Below, in pieces: positions 11,961 to 24,504 of a stretch of 64,000 nucleotides of DNA. Position 1 is the stretch's first letter. Every line of letters begins with the position of its first letter. Below the pieces are notes generated by a model. The model was given only the letters and a program-made list of their open reading frames with translations, did not search any database and had not been told where the DNA came from. Source of the DNA: Dendrocalamus latiflorus (taxonomy: Eukaryota; Streptophyta; Magnoliopsida; Poales; Poaceae). The translations under genes and the position numbers were made by a program. Location of the stretch: assembly GCA_017311315.1 (NCBI GenBank), contig CM029638.1:8800368-8864367 (forward strand), given 5' to 3'.

Positions 11961-12175
11961 TGGTATGTATATTTTTTTTCAACATACTCCTTTTTATGTA
12001 CGTATATAAAGGTATTTACAAAATACGCTAAAAACTATGAACTTCCTTGCAATTTTTTTCATGTGGTTCACATTAGAATATCTTATAATTAGTATATGAG
12101 TATACCTAAAGTGATAAAGGAGTATTTCAAGTTTATTTAGGTGGTATATTAGAGGTGAGTGTAATTACACCTGGG
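11960..12175 (+). repeat. Dispersed MITE-like repeat, inverted partner at 59130-59340
   Basis: Words in order here are AACATACTCC, ACAAAATACGCTAAAAACTATG, CTTGCAA, TTTTCATGTGGTTCACATT, AGAATATCTTATAATTAG, TATATGAGTATACC and TACACCTGGGAGT. On the opposite strand at 59130-59340 the same series occurs with few changes. No open frame is present. The two are copies of one AT-rich transposon family; I cannot define exact ends. Confidence 0.6.
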
Positions 12176-13694
12176 AGTAAAAGGTATTTTTCCTATATAT
12201 ATATTCTCTCTCGTCCCCTTTGCTGTGTGTCACCGTCCCACCTGTTCCATCTACCAAGCTAAGCTACCACTCCCTCTCACATGGCCACACCCAGAAGATG
12301 GGTACAGTGAGATGAGTCCGGATTTCTGTGCTTCTCTCCTTTATTGCATAGCTGTTGTTATCTCCGTGTCAACTTCGCTAAGGAGATAAACCTAATGGCT
12401 ATGTTTGGAACTTATGAATTATGCGACAACTCTAAAGGGATTGTCCGATTGCATGCGAATCTTCATGGCACTTCTGGACCTTGCAGTTTTCATCTGGTAT
12501 TTTCGAGGGAAAAAACTTTACCTAGTGTCGTTCTAATAAGATTAGTTTAGGTGCATTTGGTTTGAGGTCAGGATCGAAATCTTAATGGCATTTGATTTGC
12601 AACCAACTTTGGCTCTATTTATTTGAACTTGAACTTTTAGTTTTTAGCTTATTTTTCATTTTTTCTAAATTTCGTCTTATTCTAGTTTTTTTTAGCTTTT
12701 TTTGCCGATTCTTTTTTCCTGTATTCGTTTGTATTGTCTGTGATGGGCTAACATATTTTTTTTACTTTAAAATTTTTAAATTTAGTTACGCTAAATAAAC
12801 CACCATAGTTACAATATAATTTTAGCTAGCTATAATATAATTTTAACTATAAATCAGTTTATTTCAACCCATCTGAACGACACCTTTGTTTGGTATAATT
12901 TGCAAGGTTGAACAGTCTGGCAATGTGGCCTGTACCAACTAGTGTGGTTATCGTGTTAACTGAGCAGGGACTTTTTGGTGGGGTCAGGGACTCGTTGTAA
13001 AATAATGCCCGCATGAGATGACCATGCTTCAGCATTTCCAAATTTTCTTGAGGCGTAAATTTGTCTAATTTCGGATGCAACGTTTGTCTCGGTTGTGTCA
13101 TCACTGGATTTAAGTATTGCCTGCCTGTTATGGTGTCAAAATACGTCAGCTGAGTTCATTAGTATTTTTCAGAACTTTGTTAAGACTTAAGACGTGGTTA
13201 CTATTGATTGGGTGATATGGTTTAATATTTGGCTCCGTTTGCACATAAATATTAGAGATGAGATATATGTGGAAAGGACTGTATTTTGTGTGTCAACAAA
13301 CTCTAAATTTCCGAGAAATTTAATGATCTGTCGAAATAGTAGTTAGTTTGACCAAAGAGAATACAATACAGAGTAGCTTATGCTGGATGTAAGCATGTTG
13401 AAGGGTACCAGCAATTTTTCAAAGTTATCGGAAGAAAAAATAAAAGGGAAAGATTTTAATGTACGGCTTCTAATTTAAAAACAGCTTATTGGATTGCCCA
13501 AGTAATAATATGGCAATTTCTTGCAAAAGATATACGGGAATTCTGTGTAGTTACTTTTACACAAACCAATTGAACTTGTTGTGAAACACATCTCCAGGTT
13601 GGGGATTTAGAGTGCTTCCACCATCTTTATCCAACTAGTAGTTGCTTCCACCAAACCAATGTTAATACGCTAAGCAGTTGAAAAAGAATGTTTA
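12176..13694. other. AT-rich intergenic region, nothing recognised
   Basis: Several short open frames exist but none looks like a gene. The stretch at 12550-12890 is extremely T-rich. Confidence 0.4.
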
Positions 13695-14079
13695 TCTTTA
13701 CTAATATAAAAGAGGAGTTTATCTGTTTACCACCTCCTCCTCTTCATCCTCGCAAGATAATGAGATGTGACCCATCACAAATAGTGTAGGCTAGACATGT
13801 CAAATATTTTTTCAATTTAAGGTCTGCTTCAAACATAGCAGTGCCGTAAGAAATAGTTCAAATATTCTTGCAGAAATGAGAAAAATCTAAAAGAACCATT
13901 AGTTTCATTTTTTGTTAAATCACTTAGCAAAAGGTAATTTGTCTTGAGTTTCGCAAAACACCCTATTAAGAAAAAACTTTCACATAGTATAAGGCCTTAT
14001 ATAAATCCGCAATATCACATTTGATTATATCTATTACCCTTTTTTGGGACATCGTTACAACGCACGGGTACCTTAGTAG
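13695..14079 (+). mobile_element. Non-autonomous Helitron, about 385 bp
   Basis: The 5' end is TCTTTACTAATATAAAAGAG, the usual TC start of rice Helitrons. The 3' end reads TTACAACGCACGGGTACC followed by TTAGTAG, where the canonical CTAG appears changed to GTAG. The flanks are A on the left (13694) and T on the right (14080), the expected A|T insertion site without target duplication. The interior has no Rep/helicase coding capacity, so it depends on a helper. Confidence 0.65.
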
Positions 14080-14206
14080 TATATGTAAGGGAAAAGCCCC
14101 CTTTTTTAACGAAAAATGATGCTGCGGCCACGAAAGAACTGTTCCTTTGTTCCTTTTATCATTTGGTCCGGAATAATAATTATAGCATTTTTGGGTCCTT
14201 GCCTTC

Positions 14207-14935
14207 TGTAATGCCCTAGGGTCCAAATCGGCTTAGGCCTAACCCCATTCTAAATAGGCCACACACACGTAGCAACCCGCTTGCACTTTTATCTTCGTTT
14301 CGCGCAAAATGGTTAACCGGGGGTTGCTACCATTGGAAGCCCTACGCTTATATGTTAGTGATTCTCAAGCTAAACTAGCAAGGTGGGACTAACTCATACC
14401 CTCGTGTGTGCACACACATATAGGTCATCATGGACCTAATTTGGTATAGGTCGAGGTGTTACATACACCCCCTCAAATGACCCGACATCCTCGTCAGCCC
14501 AGTATACCCACATTAGGGCAAATGATCATAATCTTCCCTCTTAGCACATGTCCGTGCGTTCAGTGCTAGCACATATACCATGTTGTGTGTCCACTTCGGG
14601 CCAACATGTGCCATACGCCATATGCCCGCGCCTTTGACCCGCACGCGCTCATGTAACCGTGAGGGACATCTTTAACACCATTTGTAACGCCCTAGGGTCC
14701 AAACCGGCTTAGGCCTAACCCTATTCTGAATAGGCCACGCACACGTAGCAACCCCCTTGCACTTTCGTCCTCGCTTTACGCAAAACGATTAACCAGGGAT
14801 TACTACCATTGGAAGCCCTAGACTTATATGTTAGTGATTCTCAAGCTAAACTAGCAAGTTGGGACTAACCCATACCCTCATGTGCGCACACACATATAGG
14901 TCATCACGGGCCTAATTTGATATGGACGAGGTGTT
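14207..14935. repeat. Direct duplication, about 250 bp, 476 bp apart
   Basis: About 250 bp beginning TGTAA(T/C)GCCCTAGGGTCC at 14207 recurs at 14683. Shared words include CGGCTTAGGCCTAACCC, CACACGTAGCAACCC, GAAGCCCTA and TTAGTGATTCTCAAGC; both end near GAGGTGTTA(C/A)A. The spacer 14463-14682 is unique. It may be a duplication of the LTR start, or a small TRIM-like element with 250 bp terminal repeats and a 220 bp interior. The TSD that matches spans the whole 3 kb LTR, which favours a duplication. Confidence 0.7.
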
Positions 14936-17192
14936 AAACACACCTAGCACCCCACATATCCATATGGGATACTACTATGGAACACCATCGCCACAGTGAG
15001 AATAAATAAAAGCAATAATAGAAATCATGGGGAAATTAAAACTTTTAAAAATACTTTATTAGAAAACCGGCGGAAGTTGTAATAAATGGTTGAAATATGG
15101 AACCGGTCCACTTCTAACCAAATAAAGAACGGATGAAATAACCAAATAGTGGCAAGCCACGGTGCTAAAAACTCTAGTGCTCCCATCCATGCATGATACT
15201 ATCACTCTGCTGGCCTTTTACCTGAGACTGAAAAGAGCAAGCATGAGATTTGGAAATCTCAGCAAGTCCCCAACAACGGTCACAACACGATGAGTAAAGG
15301 ACAAGCAATGCAAACAAGATATGTAAAGGACAAGCAATGCAGGTAAGTAATTGACACATATTAATTGCAATGAAAACCTGGGTTACCGGAAACATTGATT
15401 TAGATCGGAGATAGAGATCGCAGAAACAGTGTAATTAAAAATAATTGTTATTTAGCAAGTTATGGCAATGGCGTTGGCGATTACACCCCACATACCAGGT
15501 TATACGAGAATAGTTAGGCACAATGTTGTCCTAAAGGTAACTGATACATCATAGACAAATTATATAATATGATAAGGCTATGATAAAGTTATGAAAAGTG
15601 AAAAGATGTGCTAGGGTTGAAAATAAAGAGACACAATTCCTGATATGTAGGCGATGTGGAATAATGATAAGGTGATAGTGATATATGAATTATCCTAAAG
15701 AGGTATTATAATATAGCTCACACAAGGTTATCAACTAGTTAAGTTTTATTATGTGATAAGTGATTATAGTCAGATTAACATGTTTAATACATACATCCTT
15801 CATGGCACAAATACAACATCATACAATTAATGGAACATAGTATTAGGAAACTAAAACATAGCAGCTCTAAGGTTAAAAGGTATTAATAATTTAAACCTAA
15901 GTTAAAACATGTTCATATGCTACTTGCTACCCCCCATTAACGATTTAAGCATAAATTCTAAAACACTAATTAAAAGCATAAATTCTAGAATATTTTAACT
16001 GAGCATCCTAATAAACATAAGAGCAGGTGAAATAAAATAACCTAGAACATCATGGTATGAATACAATATTAAAAGTCTATAACCAGGCAAGCATGAACGA
16101 TATGATAATAACCAGATAGCGTTAGTGATATGATATTGACCAGATAAGCTTTAGTGATATGCTAGTAGTTAGGTAACTTTAGCGATATGATATTAGTCAA
16201 GCAAGCATGAGTGAAATGATAATTATACTCAATGACAAGGTGACAACTAAACTGGAAACACGTGATATGTGAAACGGAAAGGTCACGGCCGCGAGGTACT
16301 TGCCTTGAGCACGCTTGGCGGACACGCTACTCGAAAAGACGGTTAGAAGAACATTCGGCTGGGAAAGATATTTGCGTTCACTAAGCCCTTACTGTAAGAA
16401 TCGTCATTCGGTCGTGCGAACCACGACCCGTTGTATAGCCCAAGAAAACTCCGCGCGAAACGCTATTCGGTCGACTCCCCAGCCAACCGAACCGTCCGGC
16501 GTGGAACTTGGCCACCGGCCACTTCGACCGCCACCGCCGCTGTAGCCGGTCACCGTCGGCTGCCGCTTGCGCAGCGCCACCACCGCCACCATGCTGCGCC
16601 ACCTGCTCTAGGTGCGCCGGCCGTGCATTGTGTCGACCACACCGGTCGCCGCCGGCCACCAGCGCCGCCACCTCCTAGCCTTGTCGGCCTGCACCACAGT
16701 CGCATGGCCATGACTGGCCCGCATCGCCGCTTCCCGGCCGTAGCTAGCCCATGCCGCCACCTTCCGACCTCGCCGGTCTGTGCTGTTGCCGCTTGGCCCG
16801 CACTGTCGTCGGCCTATGCCTCCTCCGGCCACCACCGTGCTGTTGCCAGCCTGTGCTGAGCCATTGCAGCCCTACATCGCACGTGCCCCTAAGCGTCGCC
16901 GTCCGCATGCCATGCGCTGCCACCTACACGCCCTGCACCAGCGCCCACCTTGTGCTGCTACCCGCGCCACCGCTGTGTGCCATTGCCACTGGCGTCGCCA
17001 CTGTCGATAGCTACCAGGCCTGCCGCCTCCTTAGAGGAGAGAGAGAGGTTAGGAGAGAGAACATGAGGATGGGAATAGTGGCAGCCGGTTTGGGAAAATA
17101 AGGTTTGCCCTTTTTAAAGAGTCCTTAATCCAGATTAGGGCTAATTAGGGTTTGCTTAAGTGGCCCCTTATCAAAGAAATTAGGGTGCTACA
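14207..17192 (+). mobile_element. Solo LTR, Ty3/gypsy-type, 3.0 kb
   Basis: The element starts TGTAATGCCCTAGGG and ends GGGTGCTACA (TG...CA). Both sides carry the pentamer CCTTC (14202-14206 and 17193-17197), a perfect target duplication. No gag, pol, primer-binding site or polypurine tract is seen inside, so this is a single LTR, presumably left by recombination between two LTRs. It contains an internal duplication (separate entry) and a GC-rich block at 16460-17010 with long open frames that I treat as compositional. Similar TGTAACGCCC starts occur in large rice gypsy LTRs; the subfamily name is not certain. Confidence 0.75.
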
Positions 17193-17197
17193 CCTTC

Positions 17198-18477
17198 TAT
17201 CTTCCATTTTTGTAGAACACTCTCAGCATATATCTCATCACATTGCTAAAAAATCAGTATATATCATAGTCATTTCCATGCAAGAAAGGAACTTCAAGCA
17301 GGGGGAAATTTAGTAGTTAAGTTGAAGTCACTACATAAAAAAGAAATGCATATGCACATATCCACGAATTGAACTAGTGTAGGCCTATCACTATAGTTTT
17401 GTATGGTATCTAGCGCTTGTCTTTGTATAACGCTTAAAATTGCATTGTATCTATTAATACTTCACTGAAAATACATGACTAAATTTTCCCACGCTTTTTA
17501 AAGGTTACGTATTTTTCATACAATTCTATCTTGCCCTGTGCTTTTCATTTAATAGAGAATTAGCTTTAACTAGTAGATGATTGCAATATATCTAAACTGT
17601 ACACCAACTTGTATTGTGCTTAGGAGCATCATTTTAATCTATCAAAATTGACTTTTATGTCTCAACTTCAACGTACAATAACCCTTTGGCTGAGCTTGTG
17701 TGGCGTATTCATTGCTCTACACGTACATTGTTGAACCGAACATGGGCTCTTTCTTAAGGGGGCAAAATGCAAAGGGCCTAAGGAAAAGATTCTTTCAATG
17801 GCACCAGAAATGGAGGGCTCTAAAGGTAAGCAAATTGACCAATTAGTGCAACGAAATATCCTCTACTTAGTCACACCCACATGAATAATAATGAAATGAA
17901 ATCAAAATAAGAAACCCAAAGGCTGAAAGAAACAAGAAAAAAAAGAAGCTTTGCCTCTATCTCTACCTCCTCTCCTTTTCCTACTTTGGCCAACTCCTAA
18001 TTGCTTCTCTCTCTCATTAATAAAAATTACATCTTTTAAACTATAATTCTTTTGGATTCCTCCCCAAATGCCTTCCACCCAAAACTCACCCGGCCTTTCA
18101 CCCAAATCTTCCCTTCCCTGCTGCGTTCTTTCTCCACCCCTTTCCCCTCTCTTTCGCTCTCCTCTCACCTCTCTCTAAAAGACTGGATACAGAACAAAAG
18201 GGGAAGAAAAGAGAGAAGAAAGAAAGAAGAACACCTACCAAGCACGTCTTGGTTTTTGAGTTCATGGGCTGCGGAATTGTTCCCACGAATCCCCTCTGGG
18301 TCTGAAAAGATCCATACCAAGAAACACTTCTTGAATTTCCCCTTTATTTTGCTCAATAATTACTTGTACAGAAGAACTGCTTCTTTCTTGTTTCCGCTTT
18401 GTTTTTCCGTGTTTGTTTGTTTGGAATTTTCTCGGGCTCTTCCTTTTTCACCTGTGGGGTGAGGAGAAGAGAGAGTC
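17198..18477 (+). promoter_or_regulatory. Upstream region and 5' UTR of the GATA gene
   Basis: 17198-17880 shows no gene. From about 18050 to 18477 the sequence becomes strongly CT-rich (TTTCCCCTCTCTTTCGCTCT and similar), as is common in plant 5' leaders, and runs directly into the ATG at 18478. No clear TATA box was placed with confidence. Confidence 0.4.
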
Positions 18478-21400
18478 ATGGGAAAGCAGGGACCTTGCCG
18501 TCATTGCGGAGTCACAAGTGAGCTCTTGTTCTTGAATAAAGTTGAAAATTTTCTTCCTATTGCTGTTCCTTGTCTTATTTTAGTGATGTTCCCTTTTGTT
18601 CTTGGGCGAGCTGTATATCTTGGGCGATGATTTCTTCGAATTATGCATCTGGGTAGCGGGCCTTAGATTAAATCTTTTTGAGTCCCTCGGACTCGGATTC
18701 CTAATCTTGCTTGTTCTTTGCGGGTTATCTTGGTTTGTTCCTTGGTGGTTATTAGATGAAATTCATTGAACTGTCAGAAGTATTCAAGAGCTCTGTGGAT
18801 ATGGTTAAGGTCTCAGAGGCCATTGGATGTAAAATTCTAAAGATGAGGAACAGGAGAAATTGTCTCGTTCCCACGGACACATTTAGACTTGTGTTTGACT
18901 ATGGTGGATATATGCTTGTTAGATAATTTGTGCAGATAATGAGCGATTATATGCAGCTCACTCATATTCTGCAAGAAGAAAAGAACCATCTTCTCTTGCC
19001 AATCAGATATTTAGAATTTCATAGCTGCTTCAACTACCGAAATGCTTAATTTTAGAATGGCATTGAAGTGAAATCTTTGCTGTGCTGTGTAATCTACACA
19101 GACTGGCCCTCTCTTTTGCTTGAACCTCAGCGGCATTATACTTTCGCAGTTCTTTAGCTCTTAGCGAAACAAGCTGCTCAATTGAAGTGATCATCTGCAT
19201 TTAGTATGCCTCATTTTGTAGGACAGCAGATGAATAATTACATGCTTGTACTAACCATTGAAAACAATATCTGAAATATACAGTTTGAGCATGTATGTGA
19301 TTAATTACTTATTGACTTAAAGTTACAGTTTTGAAAATGTATATTTTCTGACCGCTCTTCCATGCTCCCTTTCCGGATGCCACCATCTCTTGCAGGCACG
19401 ATACTTGCAAACTTGTGATACATATTCTTGATGGACACCTACCAATAAACTCTATATTTGTATAGACTGCACACATTCTTGCACATCAGTTTTGTATTGT
19501 GTTTCTTGTTGCTCATGGCAAATGCTGGAACAGGTACCCCTCTTTGGCGAAATGGGCCACCAGATAAGCCAGTGCTATGCAATGCATGTGGCTCAAGATG
19601 GAGAACGAAGGGCTCATTGATGAATTACACACCAATGCATGCTCGGGAAGATATTGATGCTGAGGAACCTAGAGTTAACAAGCTGAAGCCACAAACATCA
19701 AAGCCGAAGGAACAGAAGCAATTGAAGCAAAAACCAAGCCTCAGCATAACGGAGAACGAACCATTTTCTGATCAAAACTTCCGGAAGATGGGGGATGCTG
19801 ACCCAAGCAATCGATCTAGTTCTGGATCAGCAGTATCATATTCAGAGAGTTGTGCCCCATATGGTACAGCTGATGCAAGTGAAATGACTGGTCAGTGATA
19901 TCTAATTGCCTTGTTGCTGTTAAATCAAATGACTTTATGTTCTTCTCATTCTTGATGAGTACCACATAGTATATGGTTAGATTCAATCCAAACAAATAAT
20001 AAATAAGGCACTGAACCTGATGCTTGAGATGGGCAGGTGAGAAGTACATGCTTGAATGCGTGTATGCAATGTTATACCATCTTAGTTCTTGTAAAACTAC
20101 CCTTGTAGAATCTATACTAGTTACTGTTCATAATGCAGATCTGTTTCTTCTTTCATTGAACTTATTGAAGCTACTGAAATATTTTTCCAGCAACTCCTCT
20201 TCACTGCTGTTTTATTTGTAATCCAGCATTATCAATTCATAAGAATTTATGGCGATTGATAAACCATTGACTAGTTTTGACTACATTATTTATGATCAAA
20301 GGGAATTGCTTGTAGCCATGTTGTCCACATATCAAGTTCAAATAACATAAAACCTAAATTTGTGAAAATCACGTTTCAGCAAAGACCAGTGCTTAAAACA
20401 TTGTTTATAATAGCAGTGTCTTCCTTTAACACATGTTAATTAGATGAAACACAACAAAGAGCCTCAAGAAAGGGATATTACTTCACCACACCATAAGCAT
20501 CAATTTAGATTTTCTATGTGTAACCGAGAAATTGCTTTTATCATGTGTTTTTTTACAACTATTGTTATATATGTTAATGATGGTTTTCTGATATCTCTCA
20601 TTCAGGTTCAGCGCAATCACATGCCTGGGAGTCAATCATACCATCAAGAAAGAGGAGTTGTGTCACTCGTCCTAAGCCTTCACCGGTGGAAAAGCTTGTA
20701 AAGGATCTTAACTCCATAATGCATGAAGAGCAGTTATATTACCTTTCAGGATCGTCGGAGGAAGACCTACTTTATCATAGTGAAACTCCTGTGGGTTCCT
20801 TTGAGATTGGTTATGGAAGTGTGCTTCTTAGACACCCAAACTCAAAATCAGTGGAGGAAGAATCAGAAGCAAGCTCTGTTCCTGCAGATAATAAATCATA
20901 CATTACAAGTGAATCCTATTCGGGGTCTGTCTCATTTGTTGTGCATAGTGAAAGCAAGGGAGCAAGCAACTTAAACGCTGCAACTGAGAAGCCAAAGAGG
21001 TCGCCAGCGCAGACACAAAATGATGCTAGAAGGTATTCTACACCCTTATTAGCATAAAAATTTTGTATTAAGCATTTTATCCTCTATCCATAATTCAACC
21101 TAAAATATTAGTTAAAAGAAGCTATTATAGTGTTGATCAATCTAAGGAATATTTTGATTGGTATGTCTCTTTTGCAGGGATAAACTTCATTATGGAAAGC
21201 AGCATATCCTGGAGAATGTAGATTCACCTTTAGTTTCAGTAGATTTAAAGGTATTCAGCCTATGCATGCTTTTGTTGTTGAGGTCAATGATTCCTAAATG
21301 TAATATTGCATAGAGCGCCTTTGGATATGGCTAACATATGCATATTTGACTAAACATTGAAACTAAACCTTTGCACTGTCTCTTCATTCTTGAGCAGGAT

Positions 21401-22586
21401 GTTATCAATTACAGTAACTTTGTGAAATATCTAACCAATGAGGAACAACAACAGTTGCTCAAATTTCTTCCTCCTATGGACTCCTTGAAACCTCCTGAAA
21501 GGTCCTCTTTTATGTTTGCTCAGAGTTCTACTAAGAGAGATTGAGGCCATTTCGCTAAGTCCTGATTTGTATCTTGCTCTTTCTGCAGCCTTAGAAGCAT
21601 GTTTACTTCTATACAATTTGCTGATGCTATGCATAGCTACCAAAAGCTGCTTGGAGAGGGAGTTCTTGATCCATCTTTCTCTGGTGATGAGAAATGGAAG
21701 CCAGTGAAGAGGCTTGCATTAACCGATTTAACAAAATGTAAATGGCTGGAGTGCTATGAAGAAACAAAGGTAACAAACTGGTTTTCTAATACATATACCT
21801 ACATCGTTTTCTTGCTCCCCCTCCCTTCATTTTTTCTTTTGAGTTAATCCCTATGGCTACATCTGCCTCGGTGGTTTTCTCTTCACTGCATATATGAAAT
21901 TACGGACTGCCAGGCTTTGGTTGTACATCAGTACATGATTGAAGTGTTTGTTTCTCTTTGTTTAGGCAAAAGACAGTAAGGAAATAGGAGGGAAAGAAAA
22001 GACCAGTGCTTCGAAAGGCCTTACCAAGTCCATGAGGCCTCTCAAAAGATCTCATGAAACCCAGTTGCAAAGTTGTGCAGGTCAGCAATCTTAATTCCTC
22101 TGATTCTGACTTGCATATTATTTCTAGATGCAGACATTGAAAGATGTCTTATGTATTCAATTCCTATTTAGTCACTTCCTTATCTTATTATAAGTAACGT
22201 AGAGAAGCCTTCTAATTTGTTTTGCTTGTGAACATGCAGAACTAAAAGGAACCATGAGGAGTCCTAAAAGAGTCTCTAAATCTGGGGCTATGGCTCCTCA
22301 GGTCAAAAGCTCATTTTTGACAAAATCTGGCAATCCCATCAAAGATTTAGCCTGCACTGGAGGAGCACTTAACTTATTCATGTTACCCCCAGATAAATTA
22401 TCAATGCTGGCCCCTCCGCAGTACATTGACAACGATTCCGATCAAGACTTGCTGCTCGAGGTTCCTCTTAATGCACGGCAGCCAGAGGCAGAACTTCTTT
22501 GCCAACCATCTCAACTGAGCTCAGTAACCCACAGCCCTTCCGAGGGCGGGGTTGCTGATGGCGAGGGGCGCCTCAAGCAACTGTAG
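18478..22586 (+). CDS. GATA zinc-finger/ASXH protein, GATA26/27-like
   Basis: Eight exons join in frame with GT-AG borders: 18478-18517, 19534-19890, 20606-21032, 21178-21250, 21398-21501, 21589-21769, 21966-22080 and 22240-22586, giving 547 residues. Residues 7-32 form a plant GATA finger, CX2CX18CX2C, starting at once after MGKQGP; the first intron cuts the finger after its second cysteine, so an ORF that reads back from exon 2 is only a retained-intron artefact. A basic stretch follows the finger. Residues about 300-394 (exons 5-6) match the ASXH/DEUBAD-like domain: a leucine-rich LLKFLPP motif, then a helix with YQKLLGEGVLD. Arabidopsis GATA26 and GATA27 share this architecture and similar size (from memory). 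DNA binding at WGATAR sites in the nucleus is expected from the family; the ASXH module suggests contact with a chromatin deubiquitinase, an inference. The C-terminus has no recognised domain. Confidence 0.9.
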
Positions 22587-23531
22587 TCCCAGTTCCATTA
22601 TCAAGCAACTTAGGAACAGGCAGTAGCGGTAGTTTACTTTAGCTTCCTGGATCATGGTGCCTTTATTTACCGATCACCGATGGGGCGTTCTGCAGTTTGT
22701 TCATGCTTGTGCCGTCATCGCCCTGATTTACATAACAATGTGCATCTGCCGACTCGGCGAATTGTCCGTTCAGCTAACATTTCTAGCGGTGCTTTTGGAC
22801 TCGGCTTGTGCTGGTTTCTGTAGCATATGGCTTTTGGAGAAATTATAACTTATATGTAAGGGATATTATGGGAAAATGAAAAAAAGGATATTAGGGAGTT
22901 GATGTGTATGTTTTACAATCAGTGGCATATCTTTGCTCACTTTTCCTAGTTGAGCATGGTGGTGTCTTCATGGCAGGTCATATTGAACAAGACGATATGT
23001 TTGATGGTATCATTGATGGATGATATATGCAGTTGTACACGATCTTTAGGCCATCTAGCAGCATCGCGAGTGATCTCCGTGACATTGTCAGTAATAATCT
23101 TCCCAATGTTAAGAGAGATTTGCAATGCAATGCTTGAATGTACTGCTGGGCAGGTTGAGGTTCTTTTCTATTGCTTATGGCAATGCAATGTATACCACTA
23201 CTCTGTTTTATATGCGCTTTCAAGCAAAGTGTCAACAAGCTACGGAACAACCACAGACAACTCCTTGTTCATTATAAATGATGTTTAAGAATCTGTCTAA
23301 TTAAAAAAAATTAAAATTTGACCACCGTATATGTGTCTAAATCAGCACTTCGTTCAAAAATATAAGGCCTATAGTTTGAGTAGTTTTGTTGAGAAATATA
23401 AAGTTTGCATGTAGATTTAATGAGATTTTTCCTACTATACCTCTTTATTTTCTCTCTATCTTACACATTTATTATTACAATTTACACAAAGTATTCTCTC
23501 TCATCTTTTCAACACAATTATGAGAGGCACC
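22587..23531. other. 3' flank of the GATA gene
   Basis: No further gene seen. The first few hundred bases after the stop at 22586 probably hold the 3' UTR; the exact polyadenylation site cannot be fixed. Short open frames on both strands here have no family resemblance. Confidence 0.4.
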
Positions 23532-23905
23532 TAAGAGCATGTACAATCGTGTGACGTCAGATGTCTGTAAGCATTGTCATGTAGGACATGAGCTGATGTG
23601 GAAGAGAAAGAGGGAGTATAGAGAATTGGGCCGTCTCTTACAAATAGTCGACTGTAACACGAGAATAAGATATGTTGTGTCATGAAGAAACTGTTTATAG
23701 AGATGTATAAAAATATAACATATTTTAGGAACTATCTTTAGTGCTATCTATACATGACATAGAGAGTATTATAGACAACAGTTGTCTATATCATTGTACA
23801 TATCTTAAGTCATTTTCTTTCGTACCTTTCTCAAATTTACCATCTCCTTAATCCTTGTGCAAAGTTAAAGTATACCCTATATTTCTCGATGGAGGAAGTA
23901 ATATG
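23340..23905. mobile_element. Probable Stowaway-like MITE, interrupted
   Basis: The right end, read on the - strand, is TACTTCCTCCATCGAGAAAT, resembling the CTCCCTCC-type start of Stowaway (mariner) MITEs after a TA. The left end near 23345 (TTCGTTCAAAAATATAAGGC) looks like the matching inner TIR but lacks the outermost bases. The PIF-type MITE at 23535-23805 lies inside, so this would be a nested insertion. Ends are imperfect, so confidence is modest. Confidence 0.4.
23535..23805. mobile_element. PIF/Harbinger-type MITE, 271 bp
   Basis: Left end GAGCATGTACAAT and right end complement AGATATGTACAAT form an imperfect TIR. TAA flanks both sides (23532-23534 and 23806-23808). The interior contains inverted words such as GTTTATAGAGATG and TATAGACAACAGTTGTCTAT, and no coding capacity. 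Confidence 0.65.
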
Positions 23906-24504
23906 AAAGCTACTAATAAGAACCAGTAGGTTTTTAACCTTGCAAACAAGAGAGGTAGGGTTTGCAACTGAGCGTATAGTATTCCTTCCTCCCTTTATCA
24001 GGTGTATTTCGAATTTGCACACAGATTAGGGAGCTGACAAAATTGAGAGCGCTATAAGAGCAAATGACTTAAGTACCCTCTCATAATTGCTTTGGAAAGA
24101 TGAGAGACGATGCTTTCTGTGAGTGTTGATGAATAAATGCATACGAGAAAAAATAAAATAGACAATCAAATTTACATACGCCCTACATTTATTTATCAAC
24201 AAATCTTCAAAAATTTATGTATCTTACATTAATCAACGCAGGGAGTAGTACAGACTACAGAGACGGAGCCAGGGCCTGGAGTATCGATGGGCCAACTACG
24301 GCCTATGAGATGGATCACGGCCCACTAATACGAATCCGCGCGGGAAGATGAGAAGGCTGCGAGCTGTGGGCCCGGCACCCACGGATCCGCACGCGCGAAT
24401 CTCAAAGCACGAGCCGGAACCCCACTCCCACCCACCCCGCTCCAATTCATCTTATCTCGTCTCGCCGCCCTCCCACCCACACGCTCCACTGCTAGTGTGC
24501 CGCC
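23906..24504 (+). promoter_or_regulatory. Upstream region of the PPR gene, with MITE remnants
   Basis: 23985-24250 starts with TTCCTTCCTCCCTTTATCAG and ends near CGCAGGGAGTAGTA, another degraded Stowaway-like pair of ends. The remaining 250 bp before the ATG at 24505 becomes GC-rich and C-rich, as in many grass 5' leaders. No sharp TATA box identified. Confidence 0.35.

Noticed and set aside
16431..17101. Overlapping Pro/Arg-rich frames as genes
   Set aside because: They lie inside a solo LTR with clear TSD, are open on both strands and are low in complexity.
19458..19898. 146-codon frame with a hydrophobic start, upstream of the GATA exon
   Set aside because: It reads back through intron 1 and lacks the first two finger cysteines; the spliced model restores the full CX2CX18CX2C finger.
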